A stretch of 43,119 nt of DNA, taken from Nocardia arthritidis NBRC 100137. Lineage in GTDB: Bacteria; Actinomycetota; Actinomycetes; Mycobacteriales; Mycobacteriaceae. The notes under the pieces were generated by a model. It had not been told where the DNA came from, ran no database searches, and was given only the letters and a program-made list of their open reading frames with translations. Of the stretch, positions 32,411 to 40,663 are shown in pieces (within the stretch, counting starts at the first letter, position 1; every line of letters starts with the position of its first letter). The stretch lies in NCBI RefSeq assembly GCF_001612765.1, contig NZ_BDBB01000056.1, positions 1-43,119 on the forward strand, given 5' to 3'. Both the position numbers and the translations under genes were made by a program.

Positions 32411-32755
32411 ATGTCCCTCAGTGATGCACTGACAGCGCCCCTGCACACCGCGCGCGAACAGCTCAACGCCGTCGCCGGGAAGATCGGCACCGGGGCGCTG
32501 CCGACACGTCTGCGCACAGCGCTGCGCGGGGGGACCGGCGGCGACAGCGTCGCGGCTGACGACCCGATCACCGCACGACTCGACGAACTGGAGCACCGGG
32601 TGCTGCTGCTCGGTGACGCCATCGCGGTTCTCGCCCGCGGACTCGAGCAGTTGCCGAGCAGTGACATCGATGACCAACGCCGGGCCGACGCGGCCCAGCA
32701 AGCCCACCGCATCCTCATCGCCGAGCACCTCACCACTGCATCCGCACCGCAGTAG
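32411..32755 (+). CDS. Hypothetical helical protein, 114 aa
   Basis: Not recognised. MSLSDALTAPLHTAREQLNAVAGKIG has an amphipathic start; residues about 55-85 (ARLDELEHRVLLLGDAIAVLARGLEQL) have heptad spacing and may form a coiled coil. Codon use is typical of real genes here (third-position GC). The ribosome site is poor (GGGACGACG). A DevR-like site upstream and the stress gene downstream suggest membership of the dormancy set. The antisense frames are less protein-like. Confidence 0.55.
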   Translation: MSLSDALTAPLHTAREQLNAVAGKIGTGALPTRLRTALRGGTGGDSVAADDPITARLDELEHRVLLLGDAIAVLARGLEQLPSSDIDDQRRADAAQQAHRILIAEHLTTASAPQ

Positions 32756-32910
32756 CCTTTGCCGACCACCGGTCGCACCGCCGCGGCATCGAAGCAGACG
32801 CCCACCGCGCCGCCATCGAACCGTCGTGGCCGCCCGGATCAATCGCCCGCGGTATCTCGCTGGTTCTTCGGTAAGCCGGTGCCCGCGGCATTCACGGAGG
32901 ACCGTAACAG

Positions 32911-33513
32911 ATGTCCGCCAACACCAATCCACCGATCGTCGTCGGCGTCGACGGCTCCCCGGTCGCGCTCGCGGCGCTACGCTGGGCTTCGGTCGACGCG
33001 GCTCGCCATCACGTGCCACTGCACCTCCTCCACGCGATCGGTGTCCTGGGTGACTTCGGATCGGGCTTCGAACTCGGACAGTTCGACTTCGACAGTTACC
33101 GCCGAGGTGGACTCGACGCGCTCGAAACCGCCCGTGCGATAGGCGTCGCCGAATCGGCGCCGATCGCCGAAGTCGATATCGGCACCGAACTGGTGGAGGC
33201 GTACCCGATCCCGGTGCTGAGCGATCGTTCCCAGACCGCGCGACTGCTCGTTGTCGGCACACATGGGCTCGGCGCGCTCAACCGCAGACTGCTGGGATCG
33301 GTGGGGCCGATCAAGGATTCATCGACCGTGCCGACAGCGCTGCAGGACGGGTCGTGGCCAACTCGCGGACCTGGCGATGATCACCGGCACTTCGGCCGCG
33401 TGCAGGACGGCCTGCCCGCGCATAGGCACAAAGAGGCCAGGGCCTTAAGCCCCCGGCTGAACGGCCAATTCCCCTACAACGTCGATGTGCGCCGGGCGAC
33501 AGTTGAGGTATGA
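32911..33513 (+). pseudogene. Truncated universal stress protein
   Basis: ATG after GGAGG. The first Usp domain is good up to about residue 132: VVGVDGSPVALAALRWASVD and VVGTHGLGALNRRLLGSV with G-x2-G-x9-GS. The final strand (normally CPVVVV) and a second domain are replaced by unrelated sequence (PIKDSSTVPTALQDG onward). The frame runs on through the DevR-like box of micropeptide copy 2 and stops at 33513. Probably a deletion relic; a shortened product cannot be excluded. Confidence 0.7.
33439..33454 (+). promoter_or_regulatory. DevR-box-like site upstream of micropeptide copy 2
   Basis: AGGGCCTTAAGCCCCC, the same box as at 23945 with one change, ending 78 bases before the ATG at 33533. It fits the DevR consensus at about 13 of 16 positions. 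Confidence 0.6.
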
Positions 33514-33532
33514 GACCACGAAAGGAGCCATC

Positions 33533-33622
33533 ATGGATTGGCCGACCGCCGCAGTCGTAATCGCCGCCATCATCGCGGCGATGGTCGTCGCGGCCACCTA
33601 TATCTCCGCCAAGAAGCCGTAG
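33533..33622 (+). CDS. 29-residue single-pass membrane peptide, copy 2
   Basis: MDWPTAAVVIAAIIAAMVVA followed by ATYISAKKP, with GAAAGGAG before the ATG. It differs from copy 1 by I19V, T21A, L24I and R27K, all conservative. Hydrophobic helix at residues 5-26 and a basic end. The similarity to copy 1 covers the DevR-like box, the spacer, the gene and, more weakly, about 60 bases after the stop. Context: it follows a broken stress gene and precedes a desaturase on the other strand. Family not recognised. Confidence 0.7.
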   Translation: MDWPTAAVVIAAIIAAMVVAATYISAKKP

Positions 33623-33843
33623 ATCCGCCGCTCGGCTGGGCGGTCACCGTCGGCCTGTCCTGGGGGGCGGCACGGTTCATCCCGCTGAGGCGTAGGCGGT
33701 GAGGAAAGCTCGCTGCCGCCGACGACGGTCGGCTTCTGCCGCAAAGTCGGCTTCGAGGGAATCCGGGCCTGCCGAAGGCGGAGACGATCACACCCCGCCC
33801 TCGGCACTGTGTAGGTTTCCACCCGTGGTGTTCTCGGCCGGCG

Positions 33844-34857
33844 CTACTGCGCGGCGCGGGCGCGTTCGCGCTCCAAGGCGCGGGCGCGCTGTTGTTCGAA
33901 GCGCGGGACGCGTACCTGTTGCATATCGTCGAGGAAGGCGGCGAGCCGCTCGCGCGCCTGTTCGCCACGTACCCCGAAATCGTTGCGATCCATGATGTTC
34001 CACTGCCTGACCACCGGGAGCAGTACTTCTTCCAGGTGCTGGCGCAGGTCGTAGACGCCGTGTTTGGCCATCAGCACGCCGTTGCGACGGAACTCGGGCA
34101 TGCCCGCGCCGGGCATCCGGAAGTTCTCGACGATGGTGTCGATGGCCTCCATCGCCTGATCGGGCACCAAGTCCAGGGCGGCGCCGCAGATGGTGCGGTA
34201 GAAGATCATGTGCAGGTTCTCGTCGGCGGCGATGCGCTGCAGCATGCGGTCGGCGATCGGGTCATCGCATACCCGGCCCGTGTTGCGGTGGGTGACCCGG
34301 GTGGCCAGTTCCTGGAAGCTGACGTAGGCGACCGAGTGCAAGAACCCGGCGCCACTCGCGACATCGGTTTCGTCCGCACCGGAAGAGAATCCGTTGGCCA
34401 TATGGACCATCCGGGCCTTCTCGAGGGCAACCGGGTCCACGCCGCGGGTGACCACGAGGTAGTCGCGGATCACCGTGCTATGGCGCATCTCCTCGGCCGT
34501 CCAGCGGCCGACCCAGGTGCCCCAGGCGCCGTCGCGGGAGAAGTTTTCGGAAATCTCGCGGTGGTAGGAAGGCAGATTGTCCTCGGTCAGCAGATTGGTG
34601 ATCATCGCGGCTTTCGCGACCTCGCTGAGGGAGGACTGCTCGGCAGACCAGTCCGTGCCACCGAGCATGGCGAAGTTCCGCCCCTCCTCCCAGGGCACGT
34701 AATCGTGCGGATGCCAGTCCTTGGCCATCGACAGGTGCCGGTGCACGCAGTCCTCGGCGATGGGTTCCAGTTCGGACAGAATCTCGCGTTGCGTCAGGTC
34801 CCGCGCCAATGCTGTTGCCTGCCTCTCTTTTTCGCAATCGAACCGGTCGGCATACAC
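33844..34857 (-). CDS. Acyl-ACP desaturase, DesA-like
   Basis: GTG start; 337 aa, the normal length of this diiron family. RHLSMAKDWHPHDYVPWEEG and TEDNLPSYHREI are typical. Iron ligands lie in TAEEMRH and DENLHM, the two E/ExxH motifs. Soluble stearoyl-ACP-type desaturases (DesA1/DesA2 in mycobacteria) act on ACP-bound acyl chains for mycolate or membrane lipids. The gene is divergent from the membrane protein/WS-DGAT pair, and a DevR-like palindrome lies 27 bases upstream. Confidence 0.92.
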   Translation of the reverse strand: MYADRFDCEKERQATALARDLTQREILSELEPIAEDCVHRHLSMAKDWHPHDYVPWEEGRNFAMLGGTDWSAEQSSLSEVAKAAMITNLLTEDNLPSYHREISENFSRDGAWGTWVGRWTAEEMRHSTVIRDYLVVTRGVDPVALEKARMVHMANGFSSGADETDVASGAGFLHSVAYVSFQELATRVTHRNTGRVCDDPIADRMLQRIAADENLHMIFYRTICGAALDLVPDQAMEAIDTIVENFRMPGAGMPEFRRNGVLMAKHGVYDLRQHLEEVLLPVVRQWNIMDRNDFGVRGEQARERLAAFLDDMQQVRVPRFEQQRARALERERARAAQ

Positions 34858-34883
34858 ACCACCACCGTCCCGGATCAGCGCAC

Positions 34884-34899
34884 AGGGCCGAAGGCCCCG
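34884..34899 (-). promoter_or_regulatory. DevR-box-like palindrome upstream of the desaturase
   Basis: AGGGCCGAAGGCCCCG, about 11 of 16 matches to the DevR pattern, lies in the 426-base divergent region. A second weaker candidate on the other side, GAGGACCTTCGGACCT (35232-35247), precedes the membrane protein gene by 36 bases. No gene was seen in 34858-35283. Confidence 0.4.
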
Positions 34900-35283
34900 A
34901 GGAGCAAGGACCGAGTACCCGGTATTTCGATGACCGCGGCCGCGACCAATCCGAGCCGCCGTCGTCGCGGTGATGCCTGGCCCGCACGCTCACGGCCGGA
35001 TCGGCCGGGCGGCTGTGGACGGTGGGTCGTGACGACACAGAGGATTCGCGGCCCAGCGGCGCCGCCAATGCTGGGGCGGCGGGCCACCCTCACCGCTGGT
35101 GAGCGATATCGATGTCGAGAAGCCGACGATGTCTTTTGATTGCAGAGTTCAGCAAGCAGCTCGGGTCGCTGCTCACCAGGGGGTTTACCGACGCTGGATC
35201 GTACTGCCCGGGTCGCAAGGACTGTTGCGACGAGGACCTTCGGACCTGTACGGAAGCCGTGCGACGGGCGGATCATCGAGGGC

Positions 35284-36003
35284 ATGACGCACCACACCTA
35301 TGTCGAGGACCGGACGATCCGGCCTGACCAGTGCCTTTCGCGGCCACCGCACGCCGGCGAGGCGGTCGCGGACGACATCGCGGCGAGTTCGTCGGGGAGG
35401 CAACTGTGGCGCAGATGGTTCGGGCTGGTGACCGTCGGTGAACTGCTCGGCTTCCTTACGCCCGCGGTGGTGGGCGCACTGGTCGCGGATCGCGCAGGTT
35501 TGCCCGTCGCGGGCGCGCTGCTCGTCGCGGGGGCGGTAGAGGGCGCGACGCTGGGATGGTTCCAGGCTCGCGCGGTGCGACCGGCGCTGCCGGGACTCTC
35601 GAGCCGCCGATGGGTCGCGGCGACGGTCCTGGGTGCGGTCGTCGCCTGGTCGGTGGGCGCGTTGTTCGTCGTCACCGACGGACTGTCCGGATGGTCGCGG
35701 GCCCCGCAGGTGGCCACGTTCGTGGCGGGAGGACTGGTGATCCTGCTGTCCATCGGAGTGGCGCAGTGGGTCGTCCTGCGCGCGCATGTGCACGGCGCGG
35801 CGCGCTGGATCGCGGCGACCGCCGCGGCCTGGCTGGCCGGATTGACGGCTTTCACCGCGTTCACCACCCCGCTCTGGCAGCCCGGCCAGGCGACCGCGCT
35901 GGTGGCGGTGATCGGCGTCTTCGGCGGGCTCCTCATGGCGGCCGCCATGGCCGCGGTGTCCGGCCTGTTTCTCGTCCGTCTGCTGGGAAGAGCCGATGAG
36001 TGA
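35284..36003 (+). CDS. Polytopic membrane protein coupled to WS/DGAT copy 2
   Basis: ATG after GAGGG; 239 aa with about six hydrophobic segments (from LVTVGELLGFLTPAVVGALV near residue 48 to LLMAAAMAAVSGLFLVRLL at the end). Not a family that I can name. The gene overlaps the acyltransferase by eight bases, so the two are made together. It could anchor or supply lipid to the acyltransferase; that is inference from coupling only. Confidence 0.8.
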   Translation: MTHHTYVEDRTIRPDQCLSRPPHAGEAVADDIAASSSGRQLWRRWFGLVTVGELLGFLTPAVVGALVADRAGLPVAGALLVAGAVEGATLGWFQARAVRPALPGLSSRRWVAATVLGAVVAWSVGALFVVTDGLSGWSRAPQVATFVAGGLVILLSIGVAQWVVLRAHVHGAARWIAATAAAWLAGLTAFTAFTTPLWQPGQATALVAVIGVFGGLLMAAAMAAVSGLFLVRLLGRADE

Positions 36004-37378
36004 ACTGGGGCCTCTCGACGCGGGGTTCATGGAACTCGAGGACACCGACCAGCACGTGAGCGCAGGCATCGGCGCGGTGGCGATTCTCGCAGGCGCACCG
36101 GGGGATCGCGCCGAACTCGTGCGTCGGCTCGCTCGGCGCATCGAAGTGAACACCCGGATGCGCCAGAAGGTGCGGCGCGGTCGCTGGGATGTCATCGCGC
36201 CGACCTGGGTCGCCGATCCCGACTTCGATCTCGGACACCACCTCACCTGGGCGGCGCTGCCCCGTCCACAGGACGAGGCAGCGCTGTGGGAGCTGGTGGC
36301 GAGCACGTTGGAACGGCGGCTCGACCGCGATCACCCGCTCTGGCACTTCACCGTCGTCGAGCAACTGGCAGGCGACCGTTGGGCGGCGATCCTGTCCGCC
36401 CATCACAGCATGGTCGACGGTGTCTCCGGAATCTCCTTGTTGCAGAGCCTGTGTGATCCGCAGACCGGGGCCGCCGACGCCGCACTCGCCGAGCGCGAAG
36501 CCGGCGCGCTGTCGGCTCGAAGCGAAGCCGGCGCACCGGCGGACTGGCAGCGTCTGCTCCGCAGTGGGCTGGAGTTGCCGCTGCGAACCCCCGGATTGAT
36601 GATGCGGGCGCCTCGCGCGGTGGTTCGCACCGCGCGGGGCATGGCGCCGCTGATCTGGAACGTGCTCGACCCGCGGGGCAGCTCGTCGCTGAACGGCCCG
36701 ATCGGCCGACAGCGCCGCTACGCGGTCGCTCGCCTTCGGCTCGACGAGATCAACCGGATTCGCGAGGTATTCGGCGGCACGGTCAACGACGTCGCGCTCG
36801 CGGCGGTCACCGCGGCCTTGCGCGCCGTCCTGCTCGCGCGCGGCGAACAACCCGCACCGGACGCGGTTCGTATCCTCACCCCTGTCTCCACGCGGTCGGC
36901 GGGGGCATCCGGGCGGCTGGACAACCGGGTCTCGCTGATGTTGCCGGTACTCCCGGTCGACCTCGACGATCCGGTGGAGCAACTGACCATGGTGCGTGAG
37001 CGAATGGGCACGCTCAAGAGCGGCGGAGAATCCGGTGCGGGGCAGGCGCTGATCAGCTTGGCCGGGCTTGTGCCGTTCGCGCCGGTGGCGTGGGCGGTGA
37101 AGACGGCGCTGCGCTATCCGCAGCACGGTGTCGCCGCCCTGGCAACGAATGTGCCGGGGCCGACGCAGACGCAGCGCATGTTCGGTGCCGACGTGCTCGA
37201 GATTTTCCCGTTCGCCCCCATCGCGATGCGCCTGCGCATCGGCATCGCAATGCTCAGCTATCACGGCACGCTGAGCTGCGGTATCACAGGAGATTTCGAC
37301 GGCGCGCCCGATATCGCACTTGTCGCGCAAACCATTCCGGCCGCGGTGGACCGACTGCTCGCACGCGCCGAGGCGTAG
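35996..37378 (+). CDS. Wax ester synthase/diacylglycerol acyltransferase, copy 2
   Basis: The product is 460 aa. MSELGPLDAGFMELEDTD opening, HHSMVDG (136-142) active site, SSLNGPIGRQRRYAVARL, NDVALAAVTAALRAVLLARG, ATNVPGPTQTQRMFG. Similar throughout to copy 1 but clearly diverged, so an old paralogue. Triacylglycerol or wax synthesis as in Tgs1. Co-translated with the preceding membrane protein. Confidence 0.93.
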   Translation: MSELGPLDAGFMELEDTDQHVSAGIGAVAILAGAPGDRAELVRRLARRIEVNTRMRQKVRRGRWDVIAPTWVADPDFDLGHHLTWAALPRPQDEAALWELVASTLERRLDRDHPLWHFTVVEQLAGDRWAAILSAHHSMVDGVSGISLLQSLCDPQTGAADAALAEREAGALSARSEAGAPADWQRLLRSGLELPLRTPGLMMRAPRAVVRTARGMAPLIWNVLDPRGSSSLNGPIGRQRRYAVARLRLDEINRIREVFGGTVNDVALAAVTAALRAVLLARGEQPAPDAVRILTPVSTRSAGASGRLDNRVSLMLPVLPVDLDDPVEQLTMVRERMGTLKSGGESGAGQALISLAGLVPFAPVAWAVKTALRYPQHGVAALATNVPGPTQTQRMFGADVLEIFPFAPIAMRLRIGIAMLSYHGTLSCGITGDFDGAPDIALVAQTIPAAVDRLLARAEA

Positions 37379-37564
37379 TCGCCCGGCTACCGTGCGGTGG
37401 CCCTCATCCCCAGATGAGCGAGGTATTCGCTTGCGGCGGTGACGATTCCGGCGGCCGCAGTCGTCACCACGCGCATCGAAGGCCACAGCACCCGCGGGTG
37501 GGCGTGCTACAGACGGGGTCGGTGAACTCCCATACCGTCGGCATTTGCCCCTTGCCGGGGCGAG

Positions 37565-37580
37565 GCGGCCGAGCGGCCGC
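37565..37580. terminator. Hairpin between convergent WS/DGAT and GerW genes
   Basis: GCGGCC-GAGC-GGCCGC, perfect 6-base stem, seven bases from the GerW stop and about 190 from the WS/DGAT stop. Possible bidirectional terminator without a U-tract. Confidence 0.35.
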
Positions 37581-37586
37581 GGAATA

Positions 37587-37922
37587 CTACCTCGCCTGAA
37601 GCTTCGCGATGCGAGCGCCGACGAGGAGCGCGGTCACAGCGACCACGCCGATCACCGTCGCCAGCCGATTGACGTCGACAGCAGCTTGCCAGCGCACCTT
37701 GCCGTCTTTGACCACGAAGGCACCCACCGGTTTGGCTCCCAAGCCGAAACCACCGCCCGACCCTTCCTGTCCCGAGCTGTCGCTGCCTTCACCGGAACCG
37801 CCGCCGCCGGAGATCGCGGCGGCCGCGATGACCGTGGTTCCGTCCCGTTCGACCGGCTCCGCGTACACCCGCGTCACCGTCAGGGAGTCCTTCGCCGTGG
37901 CGAGTACATCTGCGACCTTCAT
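37587..37922 (-). CDS. GerW (YtfJ) family protein with C-terminal membrane segment
   Basis: Start MKVADVLATAKDSLTVTRVYAEPVERDGTTV with GGAGAT upstream; 111 aa. The glycine-rich middle (GGGGSGEGSDSSGQEGSGGGFG) followed by KPVGAFVVKDGKVRWQAAVD is the GerW/YtfJ signature. The last 25 residues form a hydrophobic segment (LATVIGVVAVTALLVGARI). YtfJ is a sporulation protein in Bacillus; in non-sporulating actinobacteria the role is unknown. Between 37923 and 38332 no gene was found; GAGTCCTCGGGCCCCT at 38007 is a weak DevR-like candidate. Confidence 0.82.
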   Translation of the reverse strand: MKVADVLATAKDSLTVTRVYAEPVERDGTTVIAAAAISGGGGSGEGSDSSGQEGSGGGFGLGAKPVGAFVVKDGKVRWQAAVDVNRLATVIGVVAVTALLVGARIAKLQAR

Positions 37923-38332
37923 CGGTGAATCTCCATCCGTCCATGCGTTCGAAATGGCCTCGACGAGCCATTTCATAAGCTTCCATGGGAGTCGGGAACC
38001 AGCAAAGAGTCCTCGGGCCCCTTCGCTGGGGCGGAATGGCACGGGCACCGGCCTCGGTCGATGGATTCCGTTGTCTGCCGGCCCGCTGTCTTCGCTCTCG
38101 GCAGCAGACAGCCCCACGTTCCGTCTGCGCTGCCTCGATAATCGCGGACGTGCGGCGCACTTCTCGCGATGGTTGCGAGCGGGGGCCGCGAAAAGCGGTC
38201 ATCCGGCCCGATCCCAGTCCGCTGAATACCTGGTGGGAGGCTGTGATGCACGCTGACGGCCTCGCCGTAGCGCGTTCCGCGAGTTCTCCCCGCTGAGTCG
38301 CCCCGTGCAGCCGGGGCGCGGCCACTGCATGT

Positions 38333-39352
38333 TCACCCCACCACGACCGTACTCACGGCCAGGTACACCACAATCGACAGCAGATCCTGCACGATGGTGG
38401 CCAGCGGCCCCGAACCGAAGGCAGGGTCGGCACCGACTTTGCCGAACAACCAGGGCAGTAGCATCGCTACCACGGCCGCGGCCGAGCATGCGGTGAACAG
38501 CGACAGGGACACCGCCGTGGAGACCGCGGCATCATGCCAGAACAGGACCGTCACCGGAAAGGTCAACCCCGCGACCAGGCAGCCGATCAGCAAGCCGGTC
38601 ACCGCTTCTCGCCAGACGATCCTCCGAATGCCGACGCCCACGGACAGTCCTCGGATGACCAGTGCCTCGGTTTGCGTGCCCACCGCGTCGGCGAGATAGA
38701 CGATGCCGGGGATGAAAAAGGCGACCAGGACCTGCTTCTCCAGCTGTGACTGGAAGGCATCCATGATTCCGGCCGCGAACATCGCGCCGACAAGCCCTAC
38801 CAGCAGCCATGGGAGGCGGTGCCACAAGCGGCGTCCGATGGGCTCGGTGCTGGCTTTCCGCGCACCCCGCGTCGAGGTCAAGTAACCGGACAGGCGTGCG
38901 ATGTCCTCGTCGTGCTCTTCCAGCAGCACCGCCAACAATCGTTGCGGCGCAATGACGCCGAGCCAGCGCCGCTCCGCATCCACGACGGCCAGCCCGGCTT
39001 CGTTGTGACGCAAGGCTTGCCATACCGCCCGCTCCTGGTCCTCGTGCCCCGTCACGGTCGGTGGGTCGGCATCCATGACCGTCTCGATCAGGGATCGCGG
39101 ATCCGCCGCCAACAGGTTCTCTACGGCGACGATGCCCGCCAATCGGGGGCCGTCGCAGACCGCGATAATCGCGACGCTGGCAAATCTTCGGCCCCGGATT
39201 CGCGCGAGCACCTGCTCGACGGTGTCGCCGGGCGCCGCGGTGGGCACATCACGGCACGCGTGTGCGGCGGCGGTTGTCAGGAGAATCGCGGGGTGATCCC
39301 CTGCGTCATCCTGCTGTTCGAGGCGATGCGATGTCGCATGGTCAATCCGCAT
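38333..39352 (-). CDS. MgtE-type magnesium transporter, short form
   Basis: Start uncertain: MRIDHATSHR is used, 339 aa, without a strong ribosome site. No N-terminal MgtE_N domain. Two CBS motifs (about 35-150: GDTVEQVLARIRGRRFASVA, GIVAVENLLAADPRSLIETV, LAVVDAERRWLGVIAPQRLL) precede the five-helix MgtE membrane domain (RRLWHRLPWLLVGLVGAMFA, GTQTEALVIRGL, DLLSIVVYLAVSTVVVG). The metal-filter GTQTE is kept. CBS domains could gate transport by nucleotide or Mg2+. Confidence 0.85.
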   Translation of the reverse strand: MRIDHATSHRLEQQDDAGDHPAILLTTAAAHACRDVPTAAPGDTVEQVLARIRGRRFASVAIIAVCDGPRLAGIVAVENLLAADPRSLIETVMDADPPTVTGHEDQERAVWQALRHNEAGLAVVDAERRWLGVIAPQRLLAVLLEEHDEDIARLSGYLTSTRGARKASTEPIGRRLWHRLPWLLVGLVGAMFAAGIMDAFQSQLEKQVLVAFFIPGIVYLADAVGTQTEALVIRGLSVGVGIRRIVWREAVTGLLIGCLVAGLTFPVTVLFWHDAAVSTAVSLSLFTACSAAAVVAMLLPWLFGKVGADPAFGSGPLATIVQDLLSIVVYLAVSTVVVG

Positions 39353-39727
39353 CGGAGCCGTCCAGCGCATCCGATCGACGCGAACTCGCCGGCAGCTCGC
39401 GGGCATGCGCAGGCAGCCGCCCGACGCCACCGAGCGACCGATTCAACCCGGCTACGTTGTCTCCTCCATCGGTCGGGCCCGTGGCTTCCGTCTTCCGTCG
39501 CACGTTCCACACCGCCGCTGCGCCGCCCCGTGGTGTCCGGTACCGGGTGGTTGTCACGACTGTCTCCCCCGGCTCGCCGGATCGCTTCGTTCCATACGCT
39601 CATCATTCACCGCGCCCTTGGGCTTCCACAGAGGCAGAAGTCACCGTCGCACAGCTGTTTCGGACATCCACCGGCGCTTCGAGCCGCGCGAACAATCGGG
39701 ACCTTGCTCTCGGCGAGGAAGTTCTCA

Positions 39728-39747
39728 CACATCCGCCGGCGGATGTG
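39728..39747. promoter_or_regulatory. Perfect 20-base palindrome upstream of devR
   Basis: CACATCCGCCGGCGGATGTG reads identically on both strands. It lies about 220 bases before devR in the 590-base region between mgtE and devR, in which I see no gene. It is a strong candidate for a dimeric regulator site, unrelated to the DevR box. Confidence 0.5.
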
Positions 39748-39854
39748 CACGCCCCTTCCTTCCACTCGCTGTACCTCGGTCCCGCACGAAAGGGCACCAA
39801 TCAGATCAGTTCATCTGGCCACAGTCTGTGTTGGATACGCTCGGCTCCACCTGT

Positions 39855-39883
39855 CAAGGGACCTCGGTCACCAATCCGAGGTC
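39855..39883 (+). promoter_or_regulatory. DevR box and inverted repeat in the devR promoter
   Basis: AAGGGACCTCGGTCACC (39855-39871) matches the DevR consensus core, with GGGAC and GTC half sites. It overlaps a perfect inverted repeat GGACCTCGG-TCACCAAT-CCGAGGTCC (39858-39883). Located 63 bases before the devR ATG, this fits autoregulation as known for DosR. Confidence 0.6.
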
Positions 39884-39946
39884 CAACTCCGAGGCGAGGT
39901 GAACGGATTGTCCGTAGCCTGAACAACGTCACGAAAGGGGTTGTTC

Positions 39947-40594
39947 ATGGTCAAGGTGTTTCTGGTCGACGACCACGAGATCGTCCGTCGCGGCGTCGCC
40001 GACCTCGTCGACCTCGAGCCGGATCTGGAGGTCGTCGGCGAAGCGGGCAGCTACTCTCAGGCACTGGCCCGCATACCCGCCCTTCGCCCCGATGTCGCCG
40101 TGCTCGACATGCGGCTGCCCGACGGCAACGGCATCGAGCTGTGCCGCGAGCTCCTCTCGGCGGATCCGGACCTCCGTTGCCTGATCCTCACCTCTTTCAC
40201 CGACGAGCAGGCCATGCTCGACGCCATCCTCGCCGGAGCCAGCGGATACGTGGTCAAAGACGTCAAGAGCCTCGCGCTCATCGACGCCATCCGCACCGTC
40301 GGCGCCGGTAACTCGCTGCTGGACAACCGGGCGGCTGCGGCGCTCATGGCCAAGCTCCGATCGGAAGCGGAGGCCAAGACCGGACCGCTCGCCGCTCTCA
40401 CGGACCAGGAGCGCACCCTGCTCGCCTTACTCGGCGAAGGCCTGACCAATCGGCAGATCGCGGGCCGCATGTTCCTTGCGGAGAAGACCGTCAAGAATTA
40501 CGTGTCGCGACTGTTGACCAAGTTGGGCGTCGAACGTCGCACCCAAGCCGCGGTAATCGCCACGAAGCTGAGACAGCCACAACAGCAGTCCTGA
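39947..40594 (+). CDS. devR: DevR/DosR hypoxia response regulator
   Basis: ATG preferred over a TTG six bases upstream, since GAAAGGGG lies eight bases before it. The product is 215 aa (M. tuberculosis DosR has 217). Receiver: Asp8, Asp9, phosphorylated Asp54, Thr82, Lys104. LuxR-type output (about 148-210): LTDQERTLLALLGEGLTNRQ and AEKTVKNYVSRLLTKLGVER, with Lys180, Lys183 and Asn184 equivalent to the DNA-contacting residues of DosR. Followed by devS. It should bind the DevR-like boxes through this window when phosphorylated under low oxygen, NO or CO. Confidence 0.95.
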   Translation: MVKVFLVDDHEIVRRGVADLVDLEPDLEVVGEAGSYSQALARIPALRPDVAVLDMRLPDGNGIELCRELLSADPDLRCLILTSFTDEQAMLDAILAGASGYVVKDVKSLALIDAIRTVGAGNSLLDNRAAAALMAKLRSEAEAKTGPLAALTDQERTLLALLGEGLTNRQIAGRMFLAEKTVKNYVSRLLTKLGVERRTQAAVIATKLRQPQQQS

Positions 40595-40663
40595 TGCGAG
40601 CGCCGGTCCTCGACGATCATCCACGAGGGGACCCGGCGGCGCGATCGTGGGAGAATGCGCTCT

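Noticed and set aside
32324..33262. Minus-strand open frame, 312 aa
   Set aside because: Covers the 114-aa protein and the stress gene on the other strand; serine/arginine-rich with no recognisable fold.
35933..37486. Minus-strand open frame, 517 aa
   Set aside because: Antisense to WS/DGAT copy 2; Arg/His/Gln-rich shadow.
38246..38296. Sixteen-codon frame MHADGLAVARSASSPR after GGGAGG
   Set aside because: Good ribosome site but no second copy, no downstream gene on the strand and no special codon content; likely chance.
39353..39946. Small protein gene in the mgtE-devR gap
   Set aside because: Frames there are Arg/Ser/Pro-rich on both strands, without ribosome sites or domains.
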